64,000 nucleotides of DNA from Myxococcaceae bacterium (GTDB taxonomy: Bacteria; Myxococcota_A; Polyangia; Polyangiales; Ga0077539). Both the position numbers and the translations under genes were made by a program. Under the pieces are notes generated by a model. That model was not told the origin of the DNA. It ran no database searches and worked only from the letters and a program-made list of their open reading frames with translations. The stretch covers positions 1 to 64,000 of the forward strand of contig SCUS01000064.1 of the NCBI GenBank assembly GCA_004297725.1. The letters are read 5' to 3'. Shown piece after piece: positions 52,755 to 61,389 of the stretch. Each line of letters begins with the position of its first letter. The first letter of the stretch is position 1.

Positions 52755-52835
52755 ATGGGACTGGTCGTGGTTGTACTCGTCATCGGCCTCGTGGCGTCGG
52801 ACCTGCTCGGCCTGCTCCAGCGCGCCAGATCGTGA
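52755..52835 (+). CDS. Tiny membrane protein, 26 aa
   Basis: ATG 52755 is preceded by AGAGG at 7-nt spacing and gives MGLVVVVLVIGLVASDLLGL followed by LQRARS. A single hydrophobic helix followed by a basic tail is typical of regulatory membrane micropeptides such as KdpF. It lies in the gap between the divergent HTH/receiver gene and the sigma factor gene. No family is recognised. The hydrophobicity and the ribosome binding site are the support. Confidence 0.5.
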   Translation: MGLVVVVLVIGLVASDLLGLLQRARS

Positions 52836-52927
52836 TCGGGCTTTCCCTCCGCCGCCTGGATGGCGGACGATGCACGTGCGGATGAATGTCCACGACCTGA
52901 CCTGCACCAGTCGCTCGGTAACCCCCG

Positions 52928-53602
52928 ATGTCGACCATGGCACCCACCCTCGTACGTTCGTTCCCCTTCGTGGATGTCCACGTGACACGTGACGACGACA
53001 GCGCCCCCGCGTACGTCCAGCGCGCCCGCGAGGGCGACGCCCGGGCCTTCCAGGAGCTCTTTCGCAACCACCGTCGCGACGTCGCCCGGCTGGTAGGGCG
53101 CCTTCTGGGCCCGAAGCCCGAGGTCGAAGACGTGGTGCAGGAGGTCTTCATCCAGGTCTTCCGCTCGCTGCCCAACTTCCGCGGCGACGCCCGCTTCACC
53201 ACCTGGCTCCACCGGGTGACCGTCAACGTCACCCTCATGCACCTCCGCGCCGCCCGCAGCCGCCCCCGGCTGGGCAATGAGCTCCTCGACGAGCCCGCCG
53301 CCCCGGAGGGCGACTCCCCCGTCGACCACGCCGCCCGCAACCAGCGGCTGCGCGCCCTCTACAAGATCCTCGACACCCTCTCCGACAAGAAGCGCGCGGT
53401 GTTCATCCTCCACGACCTCGACGGGGTGCCCGCCGCCCAGATCGCCGCCATGGTCGACAGCCCCGTGCTGACCGTGCGCACCCGGCTCTTCTATGCCCGC
53501 CGCGAGGTCTACGCCGCGATGGCAGGAGACCCGACGCTGGAGTCCATTGCCCGTGAGCTCGCGGCGAGCGATCCCACCTCCGAGACTGTGAGCCCGCGAT
53601 GA
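52928..53602 (+). CDS. ECF-type RNA polymerase sigma factor
   Basis: A 224-aa sigma-70-family factor with region 2 (ARAFQELFRNHRRDVARLVG, DVVQEVFIQVFRSLPNFRGD, FTTWLHRVTVNVTLMHLRAA) and region 4 (ILDTLSDKKRAVFILHDLDG, AAQIAAMVDSPVLTVRTRLF). It lacks region 3, as ECF sigmas do. The downstream anti-sigma gene overlaps by ATGA. ATG 52928 or 52937 could be the start. The N-terminal 25 residues are not conserved. Confidence 0.93.
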   Translation: MSTMAPTLVRSFPFVDVHVTRDDDSAPAYVQRAREGDARAFQELFRNHRRDVARLVGRLLGPKPEVEDVVQEVFIQVFRSLPNFRGDARFTTWLHRVTVNVTLMHLRAARSRPRLGNELLDEPAAPEGDSPVDHAARNQRLRALYKILDTLSDKKRAVFILHDLDGVPAAQIAAMVDSPVLTVRTRLFYARREVYAAMAGDPTLESIARELAASDPTSETVSPR

Positions 53603-55077
53603 GCGACCATCCCTCCATCGACGCGCTCCAGGCGCACCTCGCGGCTCCCGACGCCTCCCTGAGGGCGCACCTCGCGAGCTGCGCCGAGTGCACCCGCCTC
53701 CTCGGCGGCCTCGCGGCCATCGACGAGGCCCGGCGCCACACCCCCGTTCCCCCGCCCTGGGAGCGCCTCGACGACGTGCTGGCCCGCGAGGCCCAGAGCG
53801 TCGCCCGGGAGATCCGCTCGGGCAGGCTCAAGGCCTCGTCGAGGGTCCCCTCGTGGGTCGCCACCGGTCTGGCCATGGCCGCGGGCGTGGGCCTGCTGCT
53901 GGGAGGCAGAGCGCTGCTCCAGAGCCGAGGCGTCCCGGCGGATGCGCCCGTCGTGGCGCGCCCCACCCCGGCTCCCTCTCCGGCCCCGTCGTCCGCGCCG
54001 ACGCTCACCCCCTACGAGGCGGTGGTGCTGCTGGCGGCAGGCGGCGCCCGGTACCACGAGCGCGCCAACGACGAGGGCTCCCTGCTCTCGCGCAGCACCG
54101 GGCTCCGCGAGGGAGCGAGCGTCGAGACCTCGGCGACCGCCCGGGCGGTCTTCACCGTGCGCCCCGGGTGGACCGCCGACGTCCGAAGCGGGTCGTCCAT
54201 CGAGCTGTCCCAGCTACGCACCGAGCAGACCGCCGTCACCCTCGGCCGTGGCGCGCTGGCGATGACCCCGGCGCCTGGCGGGTCCGGGCCCGTGCGGGTG
54301 CTCCATGGAGGCTGGTCGGTCGAGTCGCATGGTCCGGTGGTGGCGAGGGTCGAGTCGTCGGTGCTGCGGGTCGTGGTGCTCTCGGGCCGCACGGACATCC
54401 GCCGCGGCGAGGCCGAGGCCCTCACCGTGACCGGTCCGCTGGTGATCGACCTTCCCCTCGACGGCGGCGCCCCCGCCCGCACGGAGCTCCCCGCGACCGA
54501 CCCGGCCGCGCTCGACCTCGCGGTGCTGTCGGCGCAGGGCACGAGCTTCGCCATCCCGGCCATCGACCCCTCGGCGACGCTGACGCTGCTCGACCATGGC
54601 GCCCTCCCCTCGGCCCTGGAGTCCATCCGGCTCGCTGGCCCGGGGACCATCCAGGCGCGCGTCGGTCGCTCGGAGATGCGCCTGGAGCTGGGTGCCGGGG
54701 GAACTCCCCGCTGGGCGACCTTCCGCAGCCAGGCCGCGCCGGTGGTGGCGTCCAATCGCATCGCCGCCGCGGCGCCCGTCGTCGCGGCCCCTGCGGAGAC
54801 CGCGCAGGGTCTCACCCCAGCGAGGCTTCAGGCGGTGTCCAACAGCGCCGCCCGCCGCATCGGGCACTGCTTCGCCACCTGCCTCGAGCAGAACCGCTGC
54901 CGCGAGCCCATGAGCGGCATGGTCACCTTCGACGTCTCCGAAGAGGGCCGGGCGACCGTGTCGTCCATCGACCCGTCGGCCGCCGGGGCCCGTCGCTGCA
55001 TCGAGCACGACGCCCTCTCCTTCCCCGGTCTGCGCACCGGGAGCCCCTACGACTTCCAGATCCGCATCGGCCGCTGA
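53599..55077 (+). CDS. Anti-sigma/FecR-like membrane protein with AgmX-type C-terminal domain
   Basis: A 492-aa single-pass protein. Residues 1-35 include a zinc anti-sigma (ZAS) motif H24-x3-C28-x2-C31 (RAHLASCAECTRLL). A transmembrane helix follows at about 85-105 (VATGLAMAAGVGLLLGG). The periplasmic part resembles FecR (EGASVETSATARAVFTVRPG, RVVVLSGRTDIRRGEA). The last 75 residues (IGHCFATCLEQNRC, then MVTFDVSEEGRATVSSIDPS) resemble the AgmX/PglI or TonB-like C-terminal domains of myxobacteria. It should sequester the overlapping sigma factor. A convergent TonB receptor gene is adjacent. Confidence 0.85.
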   Translation: MSDHPSIDALQAHLAAPDASLRAHLASCAECTRLLGGLAAIDEARRHTPVPPPWERLDDVLAREAQSVAREIRSGRLKASSRVPSWVATGLAMAAGVGLLLGGRALLQSRGVPADAPVVARPTPAPSPAPSSAPTLTPYEAVVLLAAGGARYHERANDEGSLLSRSTGLREGASVETSATARAVFTVRPGWTADVRSGSSIELSQLRTEQTAVTLGRGALAMTPAPGGSGPVRVLHGGWSVESHGPVVARVESSVLRVVVLSGRTDIRRGEAEALTVTGPLVIDLPLDGGAPARTELPATDPAALDLAVLSAQGTSFAIPAIDPSATLTLLDHGALPSALESIRLAGPGTIQARVGRSEMRLELGAGGTPRWATFRSQAAPVVASNRIAAAAPVVAAPAETAQGLTPARLQAVSNSAARRIGHCFATCLEQNRCREPMSGMVTFDVSEEGRATVSSIDPSAAGARRCIEHDALSFPGLRTGSPYDFQIRIGR

Positions 55078-55090
55078 CCGCGGCCCGACT

Positions 55091-57085
55091 TTACCGAACC
55101 TCGTAAACGACCCCACCGAACACCGCCCTCCCGGGCAGCGGATAGCCCAGGTAGTCCTGGATCGGCGCGGTCACCGCGGTCACGTCCCCGATGGGGTTGC
55201 AGAGCGTCTGGCTCGCCGTGCGCTGGTCGAGCAGGTTGGTCACCTCCAGCGTCGCTCCCCATCCTCCGAGGAAGCGCGGCGACCAGCCGAGGCGCAGGTC
55301 GGCCAGCGCCCTCGCAGGGATGGCGGTGCAGTTCGACCGGTCGAGCCACGAGGACGACACCGCCGACACCGAGAGCGCCGCGCGAGCGCCGCCCACCCTC
55401 GCCTCCACGCTCACCGAGAGATCCGCCCACGGAACCCCGGGGACGCTCCTCCCGGTCGCCCCGTCGTCGCCGACGAGGGCCGGATCGACGAGCGCGCCCG
55501 CCAGCGTCAGCGTGAGGTGGTCGCGCCAGCGCACCCTCGCCCCCAGCTCGAGGCCGGTGATGGACACCCGCCCGAAGTTCTCTGCGCGGAAGCGACCGGG
55601 GCCCACCTGCACCAGCGCGATGAGGTCCGTCGCGTCGCGGAGGTAGCCGCCGAGCTCGGCGCTCACCCGCCACGACCCGCTCCGGGTCTCGACCGCCAGC
55701 GACGCGTCGACGAAGCGCGATCGCTCCGGGCGCAGCGCGGCGTTGCCCACGATCACACCTCGATCGCCGAAGCGCTCCGGCAGCGTCGGCGCCCTCGCCG
55801 CGAGCCCTCCGTGCGCCCGGAGCTGCAGCCACGGCCGAAGCGCGAGGTGCACCCCCAGCCTCGGGCTGAGCAGGTTCATGGCCTCGCTCCGGGAGGGCGT
55901 CTCGTCGGCGATCGCCTCCGCCACGAAGCCCGCCGACGCCCGCAGCGGGCCGAGCGCCAGCGTGGACTCCAGGCCCGCGGTGAGCGCCCTCCGCGAGGCG
56001 TCCACCAGCGTCGCCCCGGCGCCCGGGACGAAGCCCTCCTGCCGACCGCGCAGCAGCGCCTCGTGGGTGACCCGACCGGAGCGATGCCGCGCCCTCGCCT
56101 CCCCCTGAGCGCGCCAGGTGTCGCTCGTCGCCCGGTAGCCGGTGATCGACACGCCGCCCGCCGCGCCTCGCCCGTCGAAGAGATCGCCGCGCACCATGGC
56201 GGTGCCGGAGAGCTCGAGCTCCCAGGCCTCGCGGCGCCACGCCCAGGAGCCCCGGGTGAGCAGCCGGCGCTGCTCCTGGAAGGGGCCCACCACCGCGGTC
56301 TCACCAGGGCCGGCGACCCCGCGGTGCATCCATCCGCCGAGCGCCAGGAGGCAGCCCGAGGAGCGCGACGACGGGGCGCCGAGGCAGACCCGGTAGAGCC
56401 CGTCGAGCGCGTCGCCGCCGTTGTTCACCCGGTCGGTCACCCTTCCCGCGGAGAGCGTGCGATTGCCGGGTTCGTAGTAGGAGAAATTGCCGTCGGTGCC
56501 TCGGTAGTTGAGGGCGAAGAGCATCCGGAGCGGACCGACGCCCGCCCCCGCTCCGGCCGACGCACGCCTCGCCCCGAAGGACCCGGCCCCCGCGGCGGCC
56601 CAGGCGACCGGACGCTCGGAGACGTCGCGTAGCCGCAGGTCGACCGCCCCCCCGAGCGCCCCGACGCCCAGGCGCACCGGACCGACGCCCCGGTACACGT
56701 CCGCCCGCTCGATCAGCGCCGGGGGGATCGCGGACAGGTCGACCCCGTCGCTCGCCGCGTCGTTGAGCACCACCCCGTCGAGCGCCACCGTGAGGTGCGC
56801 CGACGAGGCGCCGCGCAGCACCAGGGACTCCGTCGCCAGGTCGCCCCCATTGCGGCGGACGTGGAGTCCGGGCGCTTCGTCGAGGAGCGATCCGATGCCC
56901 GCCGCGAGCCGAGCCCGCTCCCGCAGGTCGATGGAGGTGCTGGCGGCCAGCGTGGCGGAGGGATCATCCCAGGAGGGGCGCCGGGGGGCCCTCACCGTCG
57001 CCGTCGGGACAGCGGTCTGCGCCCACGCGCCCGGGGCGAGCAGCGAGCAGCCAAGGAAGGTCCATCCGCACGGGCGCAGCAACAC
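55091..57085 (-). CDS. TonB-dependent outer-membrane receptor
   Basis: A 664-aa protein with a signal peptide (PCGWTFLGCSLLAPGAWAQ), a plug domain (LDEAPGLHVRRNGGDLATES, LRGASSAHLTVALDGVVLND, GPVRLGVGALGGAVDLRLRD) and a beta-barrel with many strands ending in DYLGYPLPGRAVFGG. It is smaller than siderophore receptors and resembles BtuB-like importers. It ends in Arg instead of the usual aromatic residue. GTG 57085 is the best start; the frame continues further upstream. It is convergent with the sigma/anti-sigma pair and divergent from the diguanylate cyclase gene. Confidence 0.88.
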   Translation of the reverse strand: MLLRPCGWTFLGCSLLAPGAWAQTAVPTATVRAPRRPSWDDPSATLAASTSIDLRERARLAAGIGSLLDEAPGLHVRRNGGDLATESLVLRGASSAHLTVALDGVVLNDAASDGVDLSAIPPALIERADVYRGVGPVRLGVGALGGAVDLRLRDVSERPVAWAAAGAGSFGARRASAGAGAGVGPLRMLFALNYRGTDGNFSYYEPGNRTLSAGRVTDRVNNGGDALDGLYRVCLGAPSSRSSGCLLALGGWMHRGVAGPGETAVVGPFQEQRRLLTRGSWAWRREAWELELSGTAMVRGDLFDGRGAAGGVSITGYRATSDTWRAQGEARARHRSGRVTHEALLRGRQEGFVPGAGATLVDASRRALTAGLESTLALGPLRASAGFVAEAIADETPSRSEAMNLLSPRLGVHLALRPWLQLRAHGGLAARAPTLPERFGDRGVIVGNAALRPERSRFVDASLAVETRSGSWRVSAELGGYLRDATDLIALVQVGPGRFRAENFGRVSITGLELGARVRWRDHLTLTLAGALVDPALVGDDGATGRSVPGVPWADLSVSVEARVGGARAALSVSAVSSSWLDRSNCTAIPARALADLRLGWSPRFLGGWGATLEVTNLLDQRTASQTLCNPIGDVTAVTAPIQDYLGYPLPGRAVFGGVVYEVR

Positions 57086-57199
57086 CGGAGGGCCGCGGGT
57101 GTACCCCGAGATGGCGCCCGAGGGGGTCCAACCCCGCGAGAACTGCAAGGTTGGGGTTGCGCCCCTGCGGAGCCATGGGGCACCCTGCTCCGCACTCGG

Positions 57200-58636
57200 A
57201 TGCGTCGGGTTCTTCTGGTCGACGACAGCCCCGCGCTCCAAGCTGCCGTCGCGCAGAAGCTGGAGAACGCGGGATGGTCCGTCCGCGTCGCCGCCGACGC
57301 GGAGGAGGGCCTGATTTCCGCGCTATCCGCCCCACCGGACGCGGTCGTCACCGACCTGTGGATGCCGGGCCTCTCGGGGCTGCAGCTCTGTCAGCTCCTT
57401 CGCGGCGAGCCCGCCACCGCGCACATCCCGGTGCTGCTCTGCACCACCAGCGCCGACCGGCGCGCCCGCTTCTGGGCGCAGCGCTCCGGGGCCAACGCCT
57501 TCCTCGACCGCAACGACCCCGACCGCCTCGTGGCCGAGCTGGAGAAGCTCGTCCCGCCGGGCAGCGAGGCGCCCCCCCGGGTGGCGAGGACGAGCGACCC
57601 GGGGCTGCGGCGAAGCACCATCCCCGGGCGCCTCTCGATGCTCCTCGACCACGCGCTCTTCGAGGCGGTGGTGGTCGGCGAGCTGCGCTCCCTCGCCTTC
57701 GACGCCGCCGACATCGACGGCCTCTTCAACGCGTTCTCCCGGCTGCTGACCGACATCGTGGCCTACTCCTGGCTGGCCCTCTCGGTGCCTCGCCGCCACG
57801 GCGTGCGGGTGTTCATCCACCAGCACCCCCGGCACGGAGGGAGGGCGATCCCCGGGGCGGTGCAGTCGGTGGTGTCGCCCGCCGACGGCCCGGTGGAGCT
57901 GCGGGTGGTGAGCGACGCGCTCGCGGCCGATGAGCTCCCCGACGGGGCCGTCACCGCGCTTCCGGTGCTGCTGCGAGGCAAGCTGCTGGGGCGGGTCGGG
58001 CTCTGCGCCTCGCGCGCCTCGCTCGGCCGCGACGAGGCCGCGGTGCTCACCCTCGCCGCCCGCGAGCTCGCGCTGCCGCTTCACGCCGTCGGCCTTCTGG
58101 AGGAGACCCGTCGCCTCGCCTCGACCGACGCCCTCACGGCGCTGGCCAACCGCCGCGCCGCCTCGCTGCGCCTCGACGAGCTGGCCCGCCGCGACCTCAA
58201 GGAGGGCACCCTCTCCATCGCCCTCATCGACGTCGACTTCTTCAAGAGCATCAACGACACCTACGGCCACGCGTCGGGCGATCGCGTGCTCTGCCACGTC
58301 TCCGAGGTGCTGCGCGCCGTCGCCCGGGGCAACGACCTCACCGCGCGCTGGGGCGGCGAGGAGTTTCTCCTGGTGCTCGACGGAGCCTCCACGGCCACGG
58401 CGCGCGTCGTGGCCGAGCGGGTGCGCGGCTCCATCGCCCGGACGCCCTGCCTGCTCGACAGCGGCAAGAGCGTTCCCATCACGGTCTCGGTCGGCGTGGC
58501 GACCTTCGATGGCAGGGGGCTCGACGCCTTCATCGACTCCGCCGACCGGGCGCTCTACCGGGCGAAGAGCCTGGGGCGCAACCGCGTCGAGGTCGCCGGC
58601 GCGGTCGACGACGTCACTCCGCCAGAACGAACGTGA
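57200..58636 (+). CDS. Response regulator with GGDEF diguanylate cyclase domain
   Basis: A 478-aa regulator. An N-terminal receiver (VLLVDDSPALQAAVAQKLEN, phosphoacceptor D51 in VVTDLWMPG) is followed by a middle region of about 180 residues resembling a GAF domain, and then a GGDEF domain with GGEEF at 385-389. An RxxD inhibitory site lies at 376-379 (RGND, five residues before GGEEF). An intact GGEEF and I-site predict an active, product-inhibited diguanylate cyclase making c-di-GMP. ATG 57200 is used. The 3' end overlaps the convergent neighbour by 23 nt. Confidence 0.93.
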   Translation: MRRVLLVDDSPALQAAVAQKLENAGWSVRVAADAEEGLISALSAPPDAVVTDLWMPGLSGLQLCQLLRGEPATAHIPVLLCTTSADRRARFWAQRSGANAFLDRNDPDRLVAELEKLVPPGSEAPPRVARTSDPGLRRSTIPGRLSMLLDHALFEAVVVGELRSLAFDAADIDGLFNAFSRLLTDIVAYSWLALSVPRRHGVRVFIHQHPRHGGRAIPGAVQSVVSPADGPVELRVVSDALAADELPDGAVTALPVLLRGKLLGRVGLCASRASLGRDEAAVLTLAARELALPLHAVGLLEETRRLASTDALTALANRRAASLRLDELARRDLKEGTLSIALIDVDFFKSINDTYGHASGDRVLCHVSEVLRAVARGNDLTARWGGEEFLLVLDGASTATARVVAERVRGSIARTPCLLDSGKSVPITVSVGVATFDGRGLDAFIDSADRALYRAKSLGRNRVEVAGAVDDVTPPERT

Positions 58637-59480
58637 AGCAGAACTGCCGCGCCCCGGCGTCGGGCGTGGTGACCGTCATCGTCGCCTCGCCCGGGCTGTG
58701 GGGCAGCTCGAAGCGGTAGCCCGTCACGCCCTTGCGGTTGACCGCGCGCACCTCGCGCACGATCTCGCCGTGTCCCTCCAGGCGCAGCGTGATGCTCGCC
58801 GTCACCACCGCGCCGGCAGGAAACCACCCCGCGTCGTCGATGCCCACAGCACCGACGAGGGCGCGCGCCGGGGGGAGGCCGGTGAAGCGGAAGGTGAGCG
58901 TCCCGTCGGTCTGGGGGTGCGCGTAGATGCAGCGAAGCTCGGCGCCGTCGAAGCGGTGGGGCTCGGCGCGCACGCGGTTCCACTCGGGGCCGTGGCAGCC
59001 GAGGACGGCGCCTTCGAGCGGGCAAGGGCCGTTGTCGGCGCCGCCCACGCGCTCGGCGGTCACCCTCGCCCCGAGCTCGTGCGAGGCGTCGAAGACCACC
59101 CGGCCCAGGTGCTGCGCGGCGATCTCCCAGCGCAGCGCCCGACCCTCCCGGTCGACCGTCGACCCGGTGCCGAAGCGGCCCAGCAGCGGCGCCAGCGCGG
59201 AGGCCGTCGGAGCCACCCCGTACACGCGACGCACGCCGTGGAGGTCGTCCATCTGGGGGACACCCCAGAGCGCGGGCACCGGCGACGCCATCGCCACCAG
59301 CTCCGGGGCCTCGTCGGTCACCACCACCAGGTCGCGCGGACCCGCCTCGCGACGGATCATCCTCACCACCGCGCGGCGCGGATCGGTCTTCTCCCGTGCG
59401 CGCTCGAGGGCCCACCAGGAGCCGCCGAGCGCCGCCAGGGCGACGAGCACCCCGAGGGCATCGCGCACGACGGGCCTCAC
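58614..59480 (-). CDS. Hypothetical membrane-anchored protein, 288 aa
   Basis: GTG 59480 overlaps the stop of the asparagine-synthetase gene (GTGA). It has one N-terminal transmembrane helix (ALGVLVALAALGGSWWALER), a soluble part with DPRRAVVRMIRREAGPRDLV and VFDASHELGARVTAERVGG, and a beta-rich C-terminal half (AVVTASITLRLEGHGEIVRE). The layout resembles the periplasmic domain of GT-C enzymes or polysaccharide accessory proteins. It is the last gene of a three-gene run with GT2 and AsnB, so a cell-surface sugar role is plausible but unproven. Confidence 0.7.
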   Translation of the reverse strand: MRPVVRDALGVLVALAALGGSWWALERAREKTDPRRAVVRMIRREAGPRDLVVVTDEAPELVAMASPVPALWGVPQMDDLHGVRRVYGVAPTASALAPLLGRFGTGSTVDREGRALRWEIAAQHLGRVVFDASHELGARVTAERVGGADNGPCPLEGAVLGCHGPEWNRVRAEPHRFDGAELRCIYAHPQTDGTLTFRFTGLPPARALVGAVGIDDAGWFPAGAVVTASITLRLEGHGEIVREVRAVNRKGVTGYRFELPHSPGEATMTVTTPDAGARQFCFTFVLAE

Positions 59481-61372
59481 GCGGCCTCCAGCCATCGGCG
59501 ACGCCAGTGCTCCAGCACCAGCAGCGAGTAGAGCAGCTTGCGGTGATCGCGCGCTCCCGAGAGGTGCTCGCCCATCGCCCGCTCGACCACCGCGGGGGAG
59601 AACCACCCGGTGGCCCTCAGCCTCGCGGGCGACAGCGTGTCGCGCATCAGCTCTCTCAGGGGGCCCCGCAGCCAGCGCCCCACCGGCGCGCCGAAGCCCT
59701 TCTTCGGTCGCTCGAGGATCGACCTCGGGACCCTCGCTCCCAGCGCCTTGCGGAGCAGGTACTTCGTGGTCGTCCCCCGCAGCCGCAACCTCTCCGGGAG
59801 CGCGAGGCAGAAGGTCACCACGTCGGTGTCGAGCAGCGGCGCGCGCGCCTCGAGCGAGACCCGCATCGTCGCGCGGTCGACCTTCTGGAGCACGCCCTCG
59901 GACAGGTACACCTGGAGGTAGAAGGCCGTCGCCGCGTCGAAGTCCGTCGCGGCCCCGAGGCCCGCCGCGCGCGCCGCGTCGAGCGAATGCGCCGCCCCGC
60001 TGCGGAGCGCGTCGCCGAGCAGCGAGGGGAGCGAGTCAGGGTCCACCGGCGCGAGCCAGCGGGCGTGGCGCTCGGCCCCGCGCGACCGCATCCCCTGCGC
60101 CATCTGCTGGAGCTTGAAGGCCGTGGAGAAGTTGGCGTCGGTCGCGGGCATCAGCCGAGCGAGGGCGCCCAGGAGGCGGCCCGCGGAGGCGCTCGTCGGC
60201 AGCCGGGACAGCACCTGGTCGGCCACGAAGGTGGGGTAGCCCGCGAGGATCTCGTCGCCGCCGTCGCCGCCGAGCGCCACCGTGACGTCGCGGCGCGCGA
60301 GCCGCGCCAGCATCGTCGTCGGGAGGATGGAGCTGTCGGCGTGGGGCTCGTCCATGGCGTCGAGGGTCGGCGCCACGAGGTCGATGAGGGCCCGCTCGGA
60401 GAGCACCTCGGTGACGTGGTCGGTGCCGAGGTGGCGGGCGACCAGCGCGGCGTGGGCGCTCTCGTCGAAGCTCGGGTCGTCGAAGCCGATGGCGAAGGTC
60501 TTCACGCGCGGGTGCGTCGCCGCCGCGCAGGCCGCCACGAAGCTGGAGTCGATGCCCCCGCTCAGGAACACCCCCACCGGCACGTCGGCCACCAGGCGCC
60601 GGGAGACCGCGCGCTCGACGCGGCGCGAGAGCTCCTGGGTGAGCTCGCGCTCGTCGCCTCGGAGGCGCACCCCGGTGCGGGGCGCCCACCAGCGCTCGCG
60701 GGTGATTCCCTCCCGGGCGCTCCACCGCAGCCGCTCTCCGGGGCCGAGCTTCTTCACCTGCGCGAGGATGGAGCGCGGCTGCGGCACGAACTCGTGGACG
60801 AGGTACTGCGCCACGGCCACCGGGTCGACCTCTCGGCGGGCGCGAACCTCCGGGTGCACGAGCAGCGCGGAAAGCTCGCTCGCGAAGGCCAGACCACCAC
60901 GGCCGGAGTCGTCGCCGAGCGGGGCGTAGTAGAGGGGCTTCTTGCCGAAGCGGTCGCGGACCAGGGTGAGCGCGCGGTCGCGGGCGCTCCAGTGGCCGAA
61001 GGCGAACATGCCGTGGATGCGCTGGAGCGCGGCGTCGCCCCAGGCGTCGAGCGCGTGCAGCAGCACCTCGGTGTCCGAGCGGGAGCGGAACACGTAGCCG
61101 AGGGAGACGAGCTCGTCTCGCAGCGCGGCGAAGTCGTAGATCTCGCCGTTGAAGGTGAGCATCGCGGACTCGTCGGGGGAGCGCATGGGCTGCGCCGCGA
61201 GGGCGGAGAGGTCGACGATGGAGAGGCGCCGGTGGCCGAAGGTGCAGCCGGGCATGGCGAGCACCCCGTGGGCGTCGGGGCCGCGGTGCGCGAGGCGGTC
61301 GGCCATGGCGCGCACGAGGGCCGCGTCGGGGAGCACGTCGTCAGGGAGCGCGAGGCCGGCGATGCCGCACAT
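59477..61372 (-). CDS. Asparagine synthase (glutamine-hydrolysing)-like protein
   Basis: A 631-aa AsnB-family protein: nucleophile C2 of the glutaminase domain (CGIAGLALPDDVLP), RLAHRGPDAHG, GEIYDF, and the ATP-pyrophosphatase motif VFLSGGIDSSFVAACAA. GVLQKVDRATMRVSLEARAP is in the C-terminal half. Exopolysaccharide loci of bacteria carry many such genes, where they amidate sugar acids or other carboxylates instead of aspartate. Its location between a GT2 gene and an unknown membrane protein supports that. ATG 61372 directly yields the required Cys2. Confidence 0.93.
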   Translation of the reverse strand: MCGIAGLALPDDVLPDAALVRAMADRLAHRGPDAHGVLAMPGCTFGHRRLSIVDLSALAAQPMRSPDESAMLTFNGEIYDFAALRDELVSLGYVFRSRSDTEVLLHALDAWGDAALQRIHGMFAFGHWSARDRALTLVRDRFGKKPLYYAPLGDDSGRGGLAFASELSALLVHPEVRARREVDPVAVAQYLVHEFVPQPRSILAQVKKLGPGERLRWSAREGITRERWWAPRTGVRLRGDERELTQELSRRVERAVSRRLVADVPVGVFLSGGIDSSFVAACAAATHPRVKTFAIGFDDPSFDESAHAALVARHLGTDHVTEVLSERALIDLVAPTLDAMDEPHADSSILPTTMLARLARRDVTVALGGDGGDEILAGYPTFVADQVLSRLPTSASAGRLLGALARLMPATDANFSTAFKLQQMAQGMRSRGAERHARWLAPVDPDSLPSLLGDALRSGAAHSLDAARAAGLGAATDFDAATAFYLQVYLSEGVLQKVDRATMRVSLEARAPLLDTDVVTFCLALPERLRLRGTTTKYLLRKALGARVPRSILERPKKGFGAPVGRWLRGPLRELMRDTLSPARLRATGWFSPAVVERAMGEHLSGARDHRKLLYSLLVLEHWRRRWLEAA

Positions 61373-61389
61373 GGGACGGGTTGTAGCCC

